In this document: positions 6,272-6,325 of the stretch, piece after piece
How positions within the stretch are numbered: the stretch's first letter is position 1
Layout: each line of letters starts with the position of its first letter
NCBI GenBank assembly: GCA_023432075.1
Contig: JAEYVD010000036.1
Span: forward strand, 1 to 6,325
Source of the DNA: Pseudomonadota bacterium
GTDB lineage: Bacteria; Pseudomonadota; Gammaproteobacteria; Burkholderiales; Burkholderiaceae_B
Reading direction: 5' to 3'
DNA length: 6,325 nt
The notes under the pieces: model-generated
Database searches by the model: none
The model's input: only the letters and a program-made list of their open reading frames with translations
What the model was told of the DNA's origin: nothing
Translations under genes and position numbers: made by a program

Positions 6272-6325
6272 TCAGATGATCTTGCGGTCGCGATAGTCCT
6301 GGATCTGCTCGGCGGACAGGCCCAG
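6272..6325 (-). CDS. CaiB/BaiF CoA-transferase, C-terminal fragment (cut by window edge)
   Basis: Only the last 17 codons and a TGA stop (6274-6272) are in the window: LGLSAEQIQDYRDRKII. This is a characteristic CaiB/BaiF ending, in which LG(L/Y)S is followed by a short helix and a terminal hydrophobic pair. The complete CoA-transferase downstream ends in the comparable LGLTDAAIAQLHAEGIV. The two tails share the pattern but few residues, so these are not a recent duplication. The stop is 18 nt before the crotonase start, placing this gene in the same transcription unit. The assignment rests on a short tail and is tentative; the rest of the gene lies beyond the right edge. Confidence 0.7.
   Translation of the reverse strand: MGLSAEQIQDYRDRKII

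Overview
The window is GC-rich bacterial DNA, and every gene I can support lies on the minus strand. It carries a Bug-family periplasmic binding protein, CaiB/BaiF CoA-transferases, third-codon-position G/C bias and long codon-aligned antisense open frames. Together these suggest a betaproteobacterium of the Burkholderiales, probably Alcaligenaceae (Bordetella/Achromobacter-like). The lineage is inferred from family content and base composition, not from a marker gene.

Layout in transcription order, right to left: (1) the last 17 codons of a CaiB/BaiF-type CoA-transferase (6272-6325, cut by the window edge); (2) a 265-aa enoyl-CoA hydratase/isomerase-family protein (5456-6253); (3) a complete 407-aa CaiB/BaiF CoA-transferase (4221-5444); (4) a 783-aa protein made of two fused acyl-CoA dehydrogenase domains (1873-4224); (5) a 323-aa exported Bug/TctC-like substrate-binding protein (855-1826); (6) a LysR-type regulator whose C-terminus runs off the left edge (1-785). 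Junctions are tight: 18 nt, 11 nt, a 4-nt ATGA overlap, 46 nt and 69 nt. This looks like one operon, with its promoter outside the window to the right. The only intergenic structure seen is a perfect 8-bp hairpin between genes 4 and 5.

Inferred joint role: the Bug protein captures a small carboxylate in the periplasm. One or both CoA-transferases activate it or a derivative to a CoA thioester. The fused dehydrogenase introduces an alpha,beta double bond, and the crotonase-family protein acts on the enoyl-CoA or a related thioester. The LysR protein is a candidate regulator. The substrate cannot be read from the sequence. No TctA/TctB permease, thiolase or hydroxyacyl-CoA dehydrogenase is present in the window.

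Points worth a second look: the dehydrogenase fusion appears to divide active-site elements between its halves. The crotonase lacks one of the two classical catalytic glutamates. The hairpin sits immediately upstream of the Bug ribosome-binding site. No mobile elements, RNA genes, CRISPR arrays or clear terminators were seen, and no gene-free stretch exceeds about 70 bases.
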